From NCBI RefSeq assembly GCF_000758925.1, contig NZ_JRNC01000052.1, positions 1-48,874 of the forward strand: 48,874 nucleotides of DNA. Direction: 5' to 3'. Under the pieces are notes generated by a model. The model was not told where the DNA came from. It saw only the letters and a list, made by a program, of their open reading frames with translations, and searched no databases. Positions 14,938 to 22,885 of this stretch are shown in pieces; the first letter of the stretch is position 1; every line of letters begins with the position of its first letter. Source of the stretch: Prevotella sp. S7-1-8 (GTDB taxonomy: Bacteria > Bacteroidota > Bacteroidia > Bacteroidales > Bacteroidaceae). A program made the translations under genes and the position numbers.

Positions 14938-16506
14938 ATGCCAAATTACGACAAACTTACGCTGAAAGAAGCCGTCCTGCAATGGAGGGCGCACTGCGAG
15001 GCTGTCGAGGAAGCAACAACGACAAACGCGCACGAAACAGAGAAGCAGAAAAAAGAACGTATCAAACACCTGCTATCTGATTACGGCGCGTTTGTCGATT
15101 ATTATTTCCCACACTACACCAGCAACCCGCAGACAGGAAAGCAGACACCCTGCGCGCCATTCCAGATTAAGGCGGCAAAGCAGATTAAAGCCGACAAGAA
15201 CCTGAAAGCCGTATATAAGTGGCACAGAGGCGCGGCGAAGTCCACCCACATAGATATTTTTATACCTATGTGGCTGAAAGCGCAGATATATGGCGGTGCG
15301 GAGCTTCGCCAGTTTTGGGTTATGGTGCTGGTCGGAAAAAGCGAGGACAACGCGAAAACACTGCTTGCCGACTTGCAGGCGGAGTTACAGTATAACAAAC
15401 GCTACATAAATGACTTTGGACAGCAGCACAATAATGGAACGTGGGAAGACGGCTCGTTCGTTACTAAGGACGGCACGGCATTCTTTGCCCGCGGCCGTGG
15501 ACAGTCGCCGCGTGGTCTGCGCTATCGAAGCCACCGACCCGACTACATTGTCATAGACGACCTCGACGACGACGAACTCTGCCAAAGCCCTGCCCGTGTT
15601 ACCAAACTGACCGATTGGGTAAAGGAGGCACTATTCGGCGCGCTGGACGGCGGACGCGGCCGTTTTATCATGGTGGGTAACTTGATAGCGAAAAACAGCG
15701 TGCTGGCCAACGTGTGTGCCATTAAAAGCGTCAAGGTGTCGCAGGTCAATATACTGGACGCAAAAGGTAATGTGTCGTGGGCTGCGAAGTGGACGCGGCA
15801 GGAAGTGCAGGCGATTGAGGACTTCACGGGCTACCGTTCGTTTCAGCGCGAATATATGAATAACCCTATCGTCGACGGGGCTGTGTTCCGCGCCGACTGG
15901 ATAAGGTGGGCTAAACGCCCAGCGTGGCGCGACTTTACCGAAATAGTGCTGTACATAGACCCGTCGTGGAAGTCAAGCCAAAAGAACGACTACAAGGCGG
16001 CGAAGCTGTGGGGAAAGACAAAGAAAACGCAGCTGTGGCACTTGCGGGCATTCGTCAGACAAGCCACGGTGGCGGAAATGGTGCGCTGGTGCTATGACCT
16101 GTACGAATGGGCAGGAAAGACGGGCATAGCGATAAAATACTATATGGAGGCCAACTTCATACAGGACGCTTTGCTGGACGACTTCACTACCGAGGGCGTG
16201 CTGCGTGGCTATCAGATGCCTATCGTGGGGGACAAACGCAAGAAACCCGACAAGTTCCTGCGCATTGAAAGCATTGCGCCCCTGTGGGAACGTGGTTTTG
16301 TCTTCTACGATGACAGCCAGAAAGACGACCCTGACATGCTGGCGGGCATAGACCAAACGCTCGCATTCCAAAAGGGAATGAGAGGACACGACGACGCACC
16401 CGACGCAGACGAAAGCGCAATATCTATTTTGCAGAAGCATTCAAAGATAACAAGTTTCACACCGTCGTTCGGCAAGCGGACGACCGCAAAAAACGTAACA
16501 TGGTAA
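14938..16506 (+). CDS. Terminase large subunit (packaging ATPase/nuclease)
   Basis: This 522-residue protein is of Mu gp28 type. The N-terminal ATPase carries a variant Walker A HRGAAKST (about 96-103) and Walker B YIVIDD (about 203-208). The C-terminal RNase-H-like nuclease begins at about 336 with VLYIDPS (Asp340 a likely metal ligand), and acidic residues follow in D-D-A-P-D-A-D-E-S near the end. It packages phage DNA by headful cutting into flanking host DNA, as in Mu-type phages. Its last bases overlap the next gene by 7 bp. Confidence 0.92.
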   Translation: MPNYDKLTLKEAVLQWRAHCEAVEEATTTNAHETEKQKKERIKHLLSDYGAFVDYYFPHYTSNPQTGKQTPCAPFQIKAAKQIKADKNLKAVYKWHRGAAKSTHIDIFIPMWLKAQIYGGAELRQFWVMVLVGKSEDNAKTLLADLQAELQYNKRYINDFGQQHNNGTWEDGSFVTKDGTAFFARGRGQSPRGLRYRSHRPDYIVIDDLDDDELCQSPARVTKLTDWVKEALFGALDGGRGRFIMVGNLIAKNSVLANVCAIKSVKVSQVNILDAKGNVSWAAKWTRQEVQAIEDFTGYRSFQREYMNNPIVDGAVFRADWIRWAKRPAWRDFTEIVLYIDPSWKSSQKNDYKAAKLWGKTKKTQLWHLRAFVRQATVAEMVRWCYDLYEWAGKTGIAIKYYMEANFIQDALLDDFTTEGVLRGYQMPIVGDKRKKPDKFLRIESIAPLWERGFVFYDDSQKDDPDMLAGIDQTLAFQKGMRGHDDAPDADESAISILQKHSKITSFTPSFGKRTTAKNVTW

Positions 16507-16751
16507 AGATTAAGAAGTTTATTCAAGTATGCCTGTTTGAATGGCGTAAAAAGCGTGCCATTCGCAAGGCGCAGCGCAGTGCCGATTTGCACCGCCGCAA
16601 GTTTTTGGTGTCGGTATGGGGCGGCAAGCCCGTGGTTATATCTATGCAGGGAGTGCGCAAGCTGGTACGTCAGCACCGCTTCGCAAAAGGCTTTACAGCC
16701 GAAAAGGCGCGCAAACTGGCTATTTTCGAGGCGTGCCCAAAATCACGGTAA
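16500..16751 (+). CDS. Small basic phage protein, unknown function
   Basis: This 83-residue, strongly basic protein is coupled to the terminase by a 7-bp overlap. It begins VKIKKFIQVCLFEWRKKR, then A-D-L-H-R-R-K-F-L-V and a segment similar to short phage proteins that sit between terminase and gp36-like genes. There is no membrane segment; high Arg/Lys content suggests nucleic-acid or capsid-interior contact. I do not recognise a family. Confidence 0.6.
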   Translation: MVKIKKFIQVCLFEWRKKRAIRKAQRSADLHRRKFLVSVWGGKPVVISMQGVRKLVRQHRFAKGFTAEKARKLAIFEACPKSR

Positions 16752-16754
16752 GCA

Positions 16755-17177
16755 ATGTTTTTGGATATAGACGATTACAAGGCTGTATGCGATATGTACG
16801 AGATAGAGGCACTGCAAGCTGACGCAGACATGCGGGAACGTGCAGAACGTGCAGCCATTGAGGAAATAAGCAGCTACACACGCCACCGCTATGATATGAG
16901 CCGTGCGTTCCGAGCAAGGGGCGAAGACCGCAACCCTATGCTGGTGCAGTGCTGCGTTAATATCTGCCTGTGGCTAATGGTACACCGCCTGCCCGACAGC
17001 ATGGGGCACGAACGGCGCGAACGCCTGTACAACGACAGCGTTAAGTGGCTGAAAGACATACAGGCAAGCAATGCAAGCCCAGACCTGCCGACCTACGTTT
17101 CCGAAGACGGAAAGGAAACAGACCTGAACAACCCCGTCAGATATGGAAGCCAGCCACCTACACGCCCGACGTGGTAA
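16755..17177 (+). CDS. Mu gp36-like protein (DUF1320-type)
   Basis: This 140-residue protein starts FLDIDDYKAVCD, then an amphipathic Arg/Glu-rich helix (about 25-50) and I-C-L-W-L-M-V-H-R-L-P-D. This is the pattern of the small gp36-like/DUF1320 adaptor proteins that join head to tail in Mu-like phages. It is four bases after the basic protein and precedes the portal. Confidence 0.65.
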   Translation: MFLDIDDYKAVCDMYEIEALQADADMRERAERAAIEEISSYTRHRYDMSRAFRARGEDRNPMLVQCCVNICLWLMVHRLPDSMGHERRERLYNDSVKWLKDIQASNASPDLPTYVSEDGKETDLNNPVRYGSQPPTRPTW

Positions 17178-17179
17178 AC

Positions 17180-17210
17180 GATTAAACAGTGTTAAACACC
17201 CGATTAAACA
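17180..17210 (+). repeat. GTGTT/AACAC palindromic repeat in portal leader
   Basis: Between gp36-like and portal genes lies ATTAAACA-GTGTTAAACAC-CCGATTAAACA: a palindrome GTGTT-A-AACAC (17189-17199) flanked by two ATTAAACA units. Versions of the same block occur at 22401-22420 and 29482-29510, so this looks like a phage-specific operator or leader motif. Confidence 0.55.
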
Positions 17211-17218
17211 GCATTCAA

Positions 17219-18487
17219 ATGGATATTTTACAGAGAATAAAAAGTGCGTACAGCACACTGTCTGGCAACAGGGTATATACGCAGACAGATATGCAGCGCG
17301 TCGTCAGCCTGATGCGAAGCGATAAAGGGCGCAGGCTGACCGCCGAGCTGATGCGACAGACCGACACGCTTACAAAAAAGGACGTGGGTATGTGGCGCGC
17401 GGCGTGGCAGCTGGCCATTAACGTGGACAACCCACAGCGCACACGCCTTTACGACATTTACACCGACAACTTAATCGACCTGCATTTGCAGGGCGCAATT
17501 AACCAGCGCAAGGGTATGACAAAGCGTTGCGAGTTCAGACTGGTAAAGGCCGACGGAAAAGAAGACAAAAAGGCTACCGATATACTGCGGCAGGAATGGT
17601 TCAGCGACTATTGCGACTATGTGTTGGATGCGCGATTTTGGGGGCACAGCCTTATACAGTTCGGCGATACCATTAAGACTGCCGAGGGCTTGAAGTTCAG
17701 CGGCGTGGAACTTGTACCGCGTAAGCACGTCTGCCCTGAGCACGGCGTACTGCTGCGCACCGTGGGCGACGACTGGCGCAATGGCATAGACTACCGGGAG
17801 GGCGAGTTTTCCCGGTGGGCGATTGAGGCGGGCAAGAAAGACGACCTCGGCCTGCTGCTGTCGTGCAGCCCGCAGTGTATCAGCAAGCGCAATATGTTAG
17901 GCTTTTGGGATATGTTCGGCGAGATTTTCGGCGCGCCTATGCGTATAGCCAAAGCCACCACCACCGACGACGGCGAACGCCGAAAGATTGAAGACGCACT
18001 CGAAAATATGGGCAATGCCTTTTGGGGGTTGTTCCCTGACGGCACCGAAATTGAGATTAAGGAAAGCAGCAGGGGCGATGCTTACAACGTCTTCGACAAG
18101 CGCATAGACCGCTGTAACTCCGAAATGTCCAAGGGCATTCTTAACCAGACTATGACCATAGACAGCGGCAGCAGCCTTTCACAGTCTGAAACACACCTCG
18201 AAGTATTCGAGAACGTGGTCGAGGACGACAAGACTATGCTTGCCTACAACATTAACGGCAAGCTGCTGCCATTTATGCAAACGCACGGCTTCAAGGTGGA
18301 CGGACTGCGCTTCGAGTGGAACGACGCAGCTACGTTTTCGCCCAGCGAGCAGCGCGAAATGGAATGCGTGCTGCTGGAATACTACGAGATAGACCCGCAG
18401 TATTTCGTGGACAAATACAATGTCAATATAACGGGCGTGCGCAAGGCGAAGACGCAGCCAGACGCACTCGACGCTTTTTTCCAGTAA
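17219..18487 (+). CDS. Portal protein (DUF935, Mu gp29-like)
   Basis: This is a 422-residue portal from ATG 17219 (an upstream GTG at 17189 lies in the palindromic leader). DUF935 features: N-Q-R-K-G-M-T-K-R-C-E-F near the start, L-G-F-W-D-M-F-G-E-I-F-G-A-P in the middle and G-I-L-N-Q-T-M-T-I-D-S-G-S-S-L-S-Q-S-E-T-H. It forms the dodecameric DNA port. It ends D-A-F-F-Q with a T6 slippery run one codon before the stop. Confidence 0.9.
   Translation: MDILQRIKSAYSTLSGNRVYTQTDMQRVVSLMRSDKGRRLTAELMRQTDTLTKKDVGMWRAAWQLAINVDNPQRTRLYDIYTDNLIDLHLQGAINQRKGMTKRCEFRLVKADGKEDKKATDILRQEWFSDYCDYVLDARFWGHSLIQFGDTIKTAEGLKFSGVELVPRKHVCPEHGVLLRTVGDDWRNGIDYREGEFSRWAIEAGKKDDLGLLLSCSPQCISKRNMLGFWDMFGEIFGAPMRIAKATTTDDGERRKIEDALENMGNAFWGLFPDGTEIEIKESSRGDAYNVFDKRIDRCNSEMSKGILNQTMTIDSGSSLSQSETHLEVFENVVEDDKTMLAYNINGKLLPFMQTHGFKVDGLRFEWNDAATFSPSEQREMECVLLEYYEIDPQYFVDKYNVNITGVRKAKTQPDALDAFFQ
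18475..18481 (+). promoter_or_regulatory. Candidate -1 frameshift site T TTT TTC (portal to MuF)
   Basis: At the portal end the codons are GCT-TTT-TTC-CAG-stop, giving T TTT TTC in X XXY YYZ phase. A -1 slip continues as CCA-GTA-AGC, exactly the MuF frame, which has no ATG near its conserved start. It may be a programmed frameshift producing a portal-MuF fusion, or translational coupling. Confidence 0.45.
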
Positions 18488-20148
18488 GCCCCGCGCAAAC
18501 AGCAGAACTGCGCAACGCCTACGGGGCTTTTAACTCTGCGCTGCTGTCGCTGTACTCCGAGCCGCTGAACCTTGCGGCAGATGAATACCGACAGCCTGAA
18601 TATGACAGCGCCATATTTGCCACCGCTGCCGATATGGTCTACGAGGCGGGCGGCTTCGATGCCAGCCAGCTGAAAGACCCGCGCGCCCGTGCCGTGGTCG
18701 ATGAAACGATGCGCACGCTGTCCACAGCGATAGACGAGGCAGTGCCGCACGACGTGCCGCAGACGCTACGCATTGCGCTGGAAGAAAACGCATTTATCTT
18801 TTCGGGCTTTAAGACGTTCCACAGTCTGCGGGAGGTCGGTCTGTCTATGCTGGACAAGAATGGCGACGTTAAGCCGTTAGAAGCGTTCCAGAAAGACGTA
18901 CAGGCCATTAACGCGAAGTATAACACCAACTACCTGCGTGCAGAATACCAGCACGCCCTCGGCAGTTCGCTTATGGCCGTGAAATGGCAGCAGCTGGCAC
19001 AGAACACTAACCGCTATTTTTTGCAGTACCGAACGGCAGAGGACGAAAAGGTAAGGGAAAGCCACGCGCTGCTGAATGGCATTACCCTGCCAGCCGACGA
19101 CCCGTTTTGGGATAAATACTACCCGCCTAACGGTTGGGGCTGCCGATGTCAGGCTGTACAGGTGCGACGTTCAAAATACCCGCGGAGCGACGCAGCGCAG
19201 GCAATGAAGCAGGGCGACGCAGCCACCGAGGGAGCAAAGCAGAAAATGTTTCGCTTCAACACGGGTAAGACGATGCGCCTGTTCTCAAAGCAGCACCCAT
19301 ATTTCAAAGCACCGCAAAAGGCAAAAGAAGTAGTCGAGGAACTGACAAAGGAACAAAGGCTCGAACAGCTACGCAAGCAGCTGCCCGACAACCTGACAGA
19401 TGCCGAGAAAGACGCAAAGGCTGCCAATAACTACGAGATTGAACAGGCTTTGAAAATAAAATGCGGTAAACCCATGACAGTGGAAGAAGCAGACAAACAG
19501 CACGCAAACCCGAAACACGTTGAGAAGTTCATATTAGACCCCAAGGGGGCTTATGTGGATAAAGAGGGACGGCATTACAGAAAAAACCCCGATTACAGCG
19601 AGTCGAAAGATAAGCCGTACAACATTAACTGCCAAACCTGCACACCTGCTTATATGCTCCGCCTTATGGGCATTGATGTAACGGCTAAGGGTAACACCAC
19701 AGGGTCGAAGATTGAATATCTGAGCCGTGGTTACAACAGTTGGGAAGTGTGGAAGAACGCAGACGGAACACCAGCGACCTACACGAAAATAAACGACTGG
19801 CTCACCTCTAAGAAGTACAAGCAAATGACGCAGAAACGCTGGTTAGAGTTTTTCGACGAAACTTGTAAGGAGGAGGGTGTGTATGGCCTCAGTATTGGCT
19901 TGAAGCCTGGCGGCGGACACATGACGGTATTACAACGATTTAAGGACGGAACGCTCAAATATATAGAACCACAGCACGACAACTCCGAGGGGTCAGGTCG
20001 TGAATGGGACGATATAAAAAGATTGGCAAAAGAGGGAAAAAGTACTCAGCACGGCTGCCGAGGTATCATGCGAATAGACAACAAGCTATTCAATACCGAT
20101 TTCATCGAGATTTTCGACGTACATGCCGATAAAGTCAAAAACAAGTGA
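18481..20148 (+). CDS. MuF minor head protein with C-terminal papain-like toxin domain
   Basis: The frame downstream of the portal encodes about 555 residues. Residues 56-283 (counted from the first in-frame ATG at 18316) are a MuF head-morphogenesis domain with the signature Y-R-T-A-E-D-E-K-V-R-E-S-H, then W-D-K-Y-Y-P-P-N-G-W-G-C-R-C. A linker follows, and residues about 435-602 read like a papain-fold (Tox-PL-type) effector: NCQTCTPAYMLRLMGIDVTA supplies a Cys (439 or 442), G-G-G-H-M-T-V the His (535), and Y-I-E-P-Q a Gln. Such MuF-toxin fusions are known as phage-delivered polymorphic toxins. No start codon lies near 18481; ATGs at 18316 and 18364 overlap the portal. Confidence 0.8.
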   Translation, partial: PVSPAQTAELRNAYGAFNSALLSLYSEPLNLAADEYRQPEYDSAIFATAADMVYEAGGFDASQLKDPRARAVVDETMRTLSTAIDEAVPHDVPQTLRIALEENAFIFSGFKTFHSLREVGLSMLDKNGDVKPLEAFQKDVQAINAKYNTNYLRAEYQHALGSSLMAVKWQQLAQNTNRYFLQYRTAEDEKVRESHALLNGITLPADDPFWDKYYPPNGWGCRCQAVQVRRSKYPRSDAAQAMKQGDAATEGAKQKMFRFNTGKTMRLFSKQHPYFKAPQKAKEVVEELTKEQRLEQLRKQLPDNLTDAEKDAKAANNYEIEQALKIKCGKPMTVEEADKQHANPKHVEKFILDPKGAYVDKEGRHYRKNPDYSESKDKPYNINCQTCTPAYMLRLMGIDVTAKGNTTGSKIEYLSRGYNSWEVWKNADGTPATYTKINDWLTSKKYKQMTQKRWLEFFDETCKEEGVYGLSIGLKPGGGHMTVLQRFKDGTLKYIEPQHDNSEGSGREWDDIKRLAKEGKSTQHGCRGIMRIDNKLFNTDFIEIFDVHADKVKNK

Positions 20149-20343
20149 GTCGGAAACTTCCAGTGCCTCACCGTTCTTGAACAAATAAACAACAGGATAA
20201 CCAATGGTCGCGTCAGCAGGAAATGCAAAAAGCCACGCCTTTTGCCCCTCCACGTCACCGAGGTATTTTAGTCGGTTGCCGTAGCGGTCAATGAAAGGCT
20301 GTGCCTCTTTGATTACTGCTTGTGGTATTGTTTCCTGTTTCAT
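20086..20343 (-). CDS. Candidate immunity protein for the MuF toxin
   Basis: This 85-residue protein is encoded convergently, overlapping the last 63 bp of the toxin. It has F-I-D-R-Y-G-N-R-L-K-Y-L-G-D-V, a beta pair (AWLFAF, YPVVYLF) and an acidic C-terminus F-I-G-M-Y-V-E-N-L-D-E-I. Small, acidic and adjacent to a toxin is how immunity proteins look. A Bacteroidetes promoter ends just before the ATG, so it would be expressed from the silent prophage independently of late transcription. The family is not recognised; the immunity role is inferred from position. Confidence 0.55.
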   Translation of the reverse strand: MKQETIPQAVIKEAQPFIDRYGNRLKYLGDVEGQKAWLFAFPADATIGYPVVYLFKNGEALEVSDSLVFDFIGMYVENLDEIGIE

Positions 20344-20347
20344 GCCC

Positions 20348-20380
20348 CAAAGATACGTTCTTTTACTCATAGTTCAATAA
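20348..20380 (-). promoter_or_regulatory. Promoter of the immunity-like gene
   Basis: On the - strand TTG (in TTATTG, 20375-20380) and TATCTTTG (20348-20355) are 19 nt apart, a near-perfect Bacteroidetes promoter. The start would fall at the ATG (20343), predicting a leaderless or very short leader transcript. Confidence 0.65.
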
Positions 20381-20404
20381 GTTATTAACAATAATTTCAA
20401 CAAT

Positions 20405-20872
20405 ATGCAAAATATTCCAGACGGCAAACAGCTTGAAGCCAACATTCTAAAGGATATGCGTGTGGAACTTGCCGACGAGTTCGACAAGAATTTCCAGCGA
20501 AAGGCGTTTTTTACAGACAAGTGGAAAGCCCGAAAAGACAAGAACGCGCGCGGCTCTCTGCTGGTCGTGTCAGGCGCGATGCGCCGAAGCATACGCAGCG
20601 ACGTGAAAGACCACGGGGTCAGCTTCACGTCGTCGCTGCCATACACCACCATACACAACGAGGGCGGAAAGGGCAGTAAGCCTGTACGACAGCACTACCG
20701 TACCAGCAAGAACGGGAAACGCTACGAGGTCAAGGCGCACAACCGTAAATTCAATATGCCAAAACGCCAGTTTATCGGCGACGGCAAGAAAACGCAGGCT
20801 ATCATTAAAGACGTGATAGAAGACAACCTGCAAGCGTTCAACCTTTCACTCACTAAATTTTTGAAGCAATGA
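20405..20872 (+). CDS. Mu gpG-like virion morphogenesis protein
   Basis: This 155-residue protein follows MuF, as G follows F in Mu. The N-terminus is helical; the middle S-G-A-M-R-R-S-I-R, Y-T-T-I-H-N-E-G-G-K-G and N-M-P-K-R-Q-F-I-G are hallmarks of the gpG/HK97-gp10-like fold, which completes the head-tail joint. It is separated from the immunity gene promoter by 25 bp and overlaps the next gene by 4 bp. Confidence 0.8.
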   Translation: MQNIPDGKQLEANILKDMRVELADEFDKNFQRKAFFTDKWKARKDKNARGSLLVVSGAMRRSIRSDVKDHGVSFTSSLPYTTIHNEGGKGSKPVRQHYRTSKNGKRYEVKAHNRKFNMPKRQFIGDGKKTQAIIKDVIEDNLQAFNLSLTKFLKQ

Positions 20873-21354
20873 GAAAGCAAATTTATCTGAAAGTGTGCCA
20901 GCAGCTTGAACAAGTGCCTGAAATTCGCCTTGTAGGCTTCTGGAACGAGCAGCTGGCTATGGTGCAGCAGACGCGCCCGTTCGTCCTGCCTGCCGTGTTT
21001 ATTGAGTTTGAGCCCTACGAGATACGCCAGCTGTCCATGCACGCACAGGAGGCAGACATTACCCTGCGCCTGCATATCCTTACAAGGGCTATGGATTTCG
21101 TAGACAACCGCGACAAGCGTATGGCGGTTGCCCTGCAATACTTCGACCTGATAGACGACGTAAACAAGGCTATGGCGACGCTGCGGGGCGACGGCTTCTC
21201 CACGTTCATGCACACCCAGTCCGCCACCAACCACAACCACGCCGAAATAATCGAAAGCATAGAGTGCTGGCAGTGCCGTGCCACCGATGCCACGGCGATG
21301 CGGCAGGCGCAAATGGCGGTGGGCGCGGGGCTGCATATCGCAGAAAAACAATAA
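20869..21354 (+). CDS. Mu gp37-like tail terminator
   Basis: This 161-residue protein, coupled to gpG by a 4-bp overlap, ends the rightward operon. It begins RKQIYLKVCQQLEQ and contains R-P-F-V-L-P-A-V-F-I-E-F-E-P, characteristic of gp37/tail-completion proteins that cap the tail tube at the head side. It is followed by a strong terminator. Confidence 0.75.
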   Translation: MRKQIYLKVCQQLEQVPEIRLVGFWNEQLAMVQQTRPFVLPAVFIEFEPYEIRQLSMHAQEADITLRLHILTRAMDFVDNRDKRMAVALQYFDLIDDVNKAMATLRGDGFSTFMHTQSATNHNHAEIIESIECWQCRATDATAMRQAQMAVGAGLHIAEKQ

Positions 21355-21363
21355 AAACAAAAA

Positions 21364-21397
21364 CCCCGTGCAGGTCATTTCACCGCACGGGGCTTTT
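21364..21397. terminator. Bidirectional intrinsic terminator
   Basis: The stem CCCCGTGC (21364-21371) pairs with GCACGGGG (21385-21392), followed by CTTTT on + and preceded by A-runs that give T-runs on -. It ends the rightward head operon and the convergent early operon. Confidence 0.9.
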
Positions 21398-21630
21398 CAT
21401 TGGTTATCGAAGTAGTCGAACAGGGTAAGCTGCAATGCGTCTACTTTCGGCGGTGTGGTCGGTATGTTCAGGTAATTAAGATAAGTCCTGTAACACATAG
21501 GATAAATCGGGTTAATATACCTTTTCCATATCGCCTTATAACACCGCCTGTTATTGCCAGCTTCGTAGTACCTTTCTGTTATGGAGCGCAGCATTTTCGT
21601 GCGCTCTATCGTACTTTTATGGTGTTTCAT
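21397..21630 (-). CDS. Small protein with C-terminal clamp-binding-like motif
   Basis: This 77-residue basic protein is the last early gene. It has an Arg/Lys-rich helical body (R-T-K-M-L-R-S-I-T-E-R-Y-Y and R-C-Y-K-A-I-W-K-R-Y) and ends L-Q-L-T-L-F-D-Y-F-D-N-Q. The QLTLF pentapeptide closely matches the consensus QL(S/D)LF by which proteins dock on the DnaN sliding clamp. A phage protein carrying it could recruit or block host replication during replicative transposition. Function is inferred; I recognise no family. Confidence 0.5.
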   Translation of the reverse strand: MKHHKSTIERTKMLRSITERYYEAGNNRRCYKAIWKRYINPIYPMCYRTYLNYLNIPTTPPKVDALQLTLFDYFDNQ

Positions 21631-21717
21631 AGCCTGTTTGTCCGCTTATTTAGTACCTTTGTAAACGGCTAAGTTTACGTGTGGTTTGCGGTTCCGCAGG
21701 CTGCACGCTTTTTTTGG
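21631..21717. other. Spacer in early operon
   Basis: No gene is seen here. A TACCTTTG (21654-21661, + strand) resembles a promoter -7 box but has no TTTG at the right distance, and no + strand gene follows it. Confidence 0.4.
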
Positions 21718-22383
21718 TCAGTCGTCAGCTTCCGTTACCGACAGTGGCACGATGTGCCAGCCTTTGTCGTCCTTGAACTCTGCACGAATGAAAGTCTTTG
21801 TCGTCGAGGGCTGGTAGCTTTCTTCAATGATGCGCACACCCTCTATAAAGGTGTCGTCCTGCGTTTCCTCCGCCATTTTGCGAAGTTGCAGCACACGGCT
21901 GGCTTTCAGCGTGCCCTTCTGGTCGCGGCTCAACAGGCGCAGCACGGTATTAACCAGCATTTTGCTTTTGTCGTCCGTGGCAAGGCTTTCGATGTACTGC
22001 TTTACCATTGTGATGCCGTCCTCCACCGTATCGCGCCAGTCGTCTACGGCATTCACGCCCAGCGTCAGGCGCATACTGCCGTCGCTGTGGGTAAAGGTGT
22101 GTGTGCGCTGTGTGTCGGTCGTAAGCTGCATTACTTCCGATTTCATGCGCAGCACCTCTTTGAAGTTCTCAAACACTTTTGCCTTTACCGTCTTAATCTG
22201 TTCGGAAAGGGCGCGAAGTTCGGGCAATGCCGTGGCGATTTCGTCGTCCACCAGTTCTGCATACACTTCGCGGTTTGCTTTTCTATGCCGTGCGATGCGT
22301 TCCTTTTCCTGCTGCTTCTGGAAAGCGGCAAACGCTTCGGCTTCCGCTGTGGTCATTTCTACCACCTTTTTTTCATTTTCCAT
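21718..22383 (-). CDS. DUF3164 family early phage protein
   Basis: This 221-residue Glu/Lys/Ala-rich protein has a coiled coil near the N-terminus (E-A-E-A-F-A-A-F-Q-K-Q-Q-E-K-E-R) and the DUF3164 core: T-D-T-Q-R-T-H-T-F-T, then L-T-L-G-V-N-A-V-D-D-W-R-D-T-V and S-R-D-Q-K-G-T-L. DUF3164 genes are a constant of Mu-like early operons, but their exact role is unknown. The leader contains the GGTGTT/AACACC palindrome. Confidence 0.8.
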   Translation of the reverse strand: MENEKKVVEMTTAEAEAFAAFQKQQEKERIARHRKANREVYAELVDDEIATALPELRALSEQIKTVKAKVFENFKEVLRMKSEVMQLTTDTQRTHTFTHSDGSMRLTLGVNAVDDWRDTVEDGITMVKQYIESLATDDKSKMLVNTVLRLLSRDQKGTLKASRVLQLRKMAEETQDDTFIEGVRIIEESYQPSTTKTFIRAEFKDDKGWHIVPLSVTEADD

Positions 22384-22400
22384 TTTATCACTTGTTTAAT

Positions 22401-22414
22401 GGTGTTCAAACACC
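22401..22414. repeat. Palindrome GGTGTT-CA-AACACC before DUF3164 gene
   Basis: A 6-bp perfect inverted repeat with 2-nt spacer, flanked on the - strand by ATTAAACA. It matches the palindrome in the portal leader and the sequence near the prophage end. Confidence 0.55.
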
Positions 22415-22416
22415 TG

Positions 22417-22593
22417 TTAATCGTCTTTTTCCAGTTCGTCCATACCATGATTGCGCCAGCCCAGCTCCGCGCTTTCGGCCTCACTCTCCGCCCATTCTGA
22501 AAGCTCTTTCATAAAGTAATAGTAGGCGGTATTGTTCAGATGCGCAAATTCTTCTTTGATGCGACCACCCAGTCGGTCTATTGCTTTACTCAT
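22417..22593 (-). CDS. Small early phage protein (58 aa), unknown
   Basis: The start is ATG 22591-22593 (SKAIDRLGGRIKEEF). This 58-residue acidic helical protein contains L-N-N-T-A-Y-Y-Y-F-M and ends in D-E-L-E-K-D-D. It lies between the DUF3164 and 90-residue genes and overlaps the upstream gene by 8 bp. No family is recognised; its small size and position suggest an accessory to transposition or host takeover. Confidence 0.5.
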   Translation of the reverse strand: MSKAIDRLGGRIKEEFAHLNNTAYYYFMKELSEWAESEAESAELGWRNHGMDELEKDD

Positions 22594-22858
22594 ACTGCGA
22601 TATTTTATAAAAAACATAGTTTCTGCGGGCAGCGGTTAAGGCCATTAAGATGTCCGCCTTTGTGTCGGCTTCCGTCAGCATTGGCACACCGTTCAGGCAG
22701 ATGTAGACCTCGCCGTCAAATTCGCGTACCTGTACGGCGCGGCGGCTTTCTCTGACAGCCTGCCTGCGTACTCTGTTATGCTGTCTTTCTTTCCAGTTCG
22801 CGCGATATTTGCACCACTTGCGGCAGATTGCCTGCCAAAAATCTTGTAACTTTTTCAT
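22586..22858 (-). CDS. Small basic early phage protein, unknown
   Basis: This 90-residue protein has a strongly basic N-terminal half (K-K-L-Q-D-F-W-Q-A-I-C-R-K-W, R-A-N-W-K-E-R-Q-H-N-R-V-R-R) and a beta segment V-Q-V-R-E-F-D-G-E-V-Y-I-C-L-N-G-V-P near the end. It may bind nucleic acid. It lies between the gp16-like gene and the 58-residue gene, with the 3' overlap noted. Confidence 0.5.
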   Translation of the reverse strand: MKKLQDFWQAICRKWCKYRANWKERQHNRVRRQAVRESRRAVQVREFDGEVYICLNGVPMLTEADTKADILMALTAARRNYVFYKISQYE

Positions 22859-22885
22859 TTCCTTTATATTTATTGTTTGTTGTTC

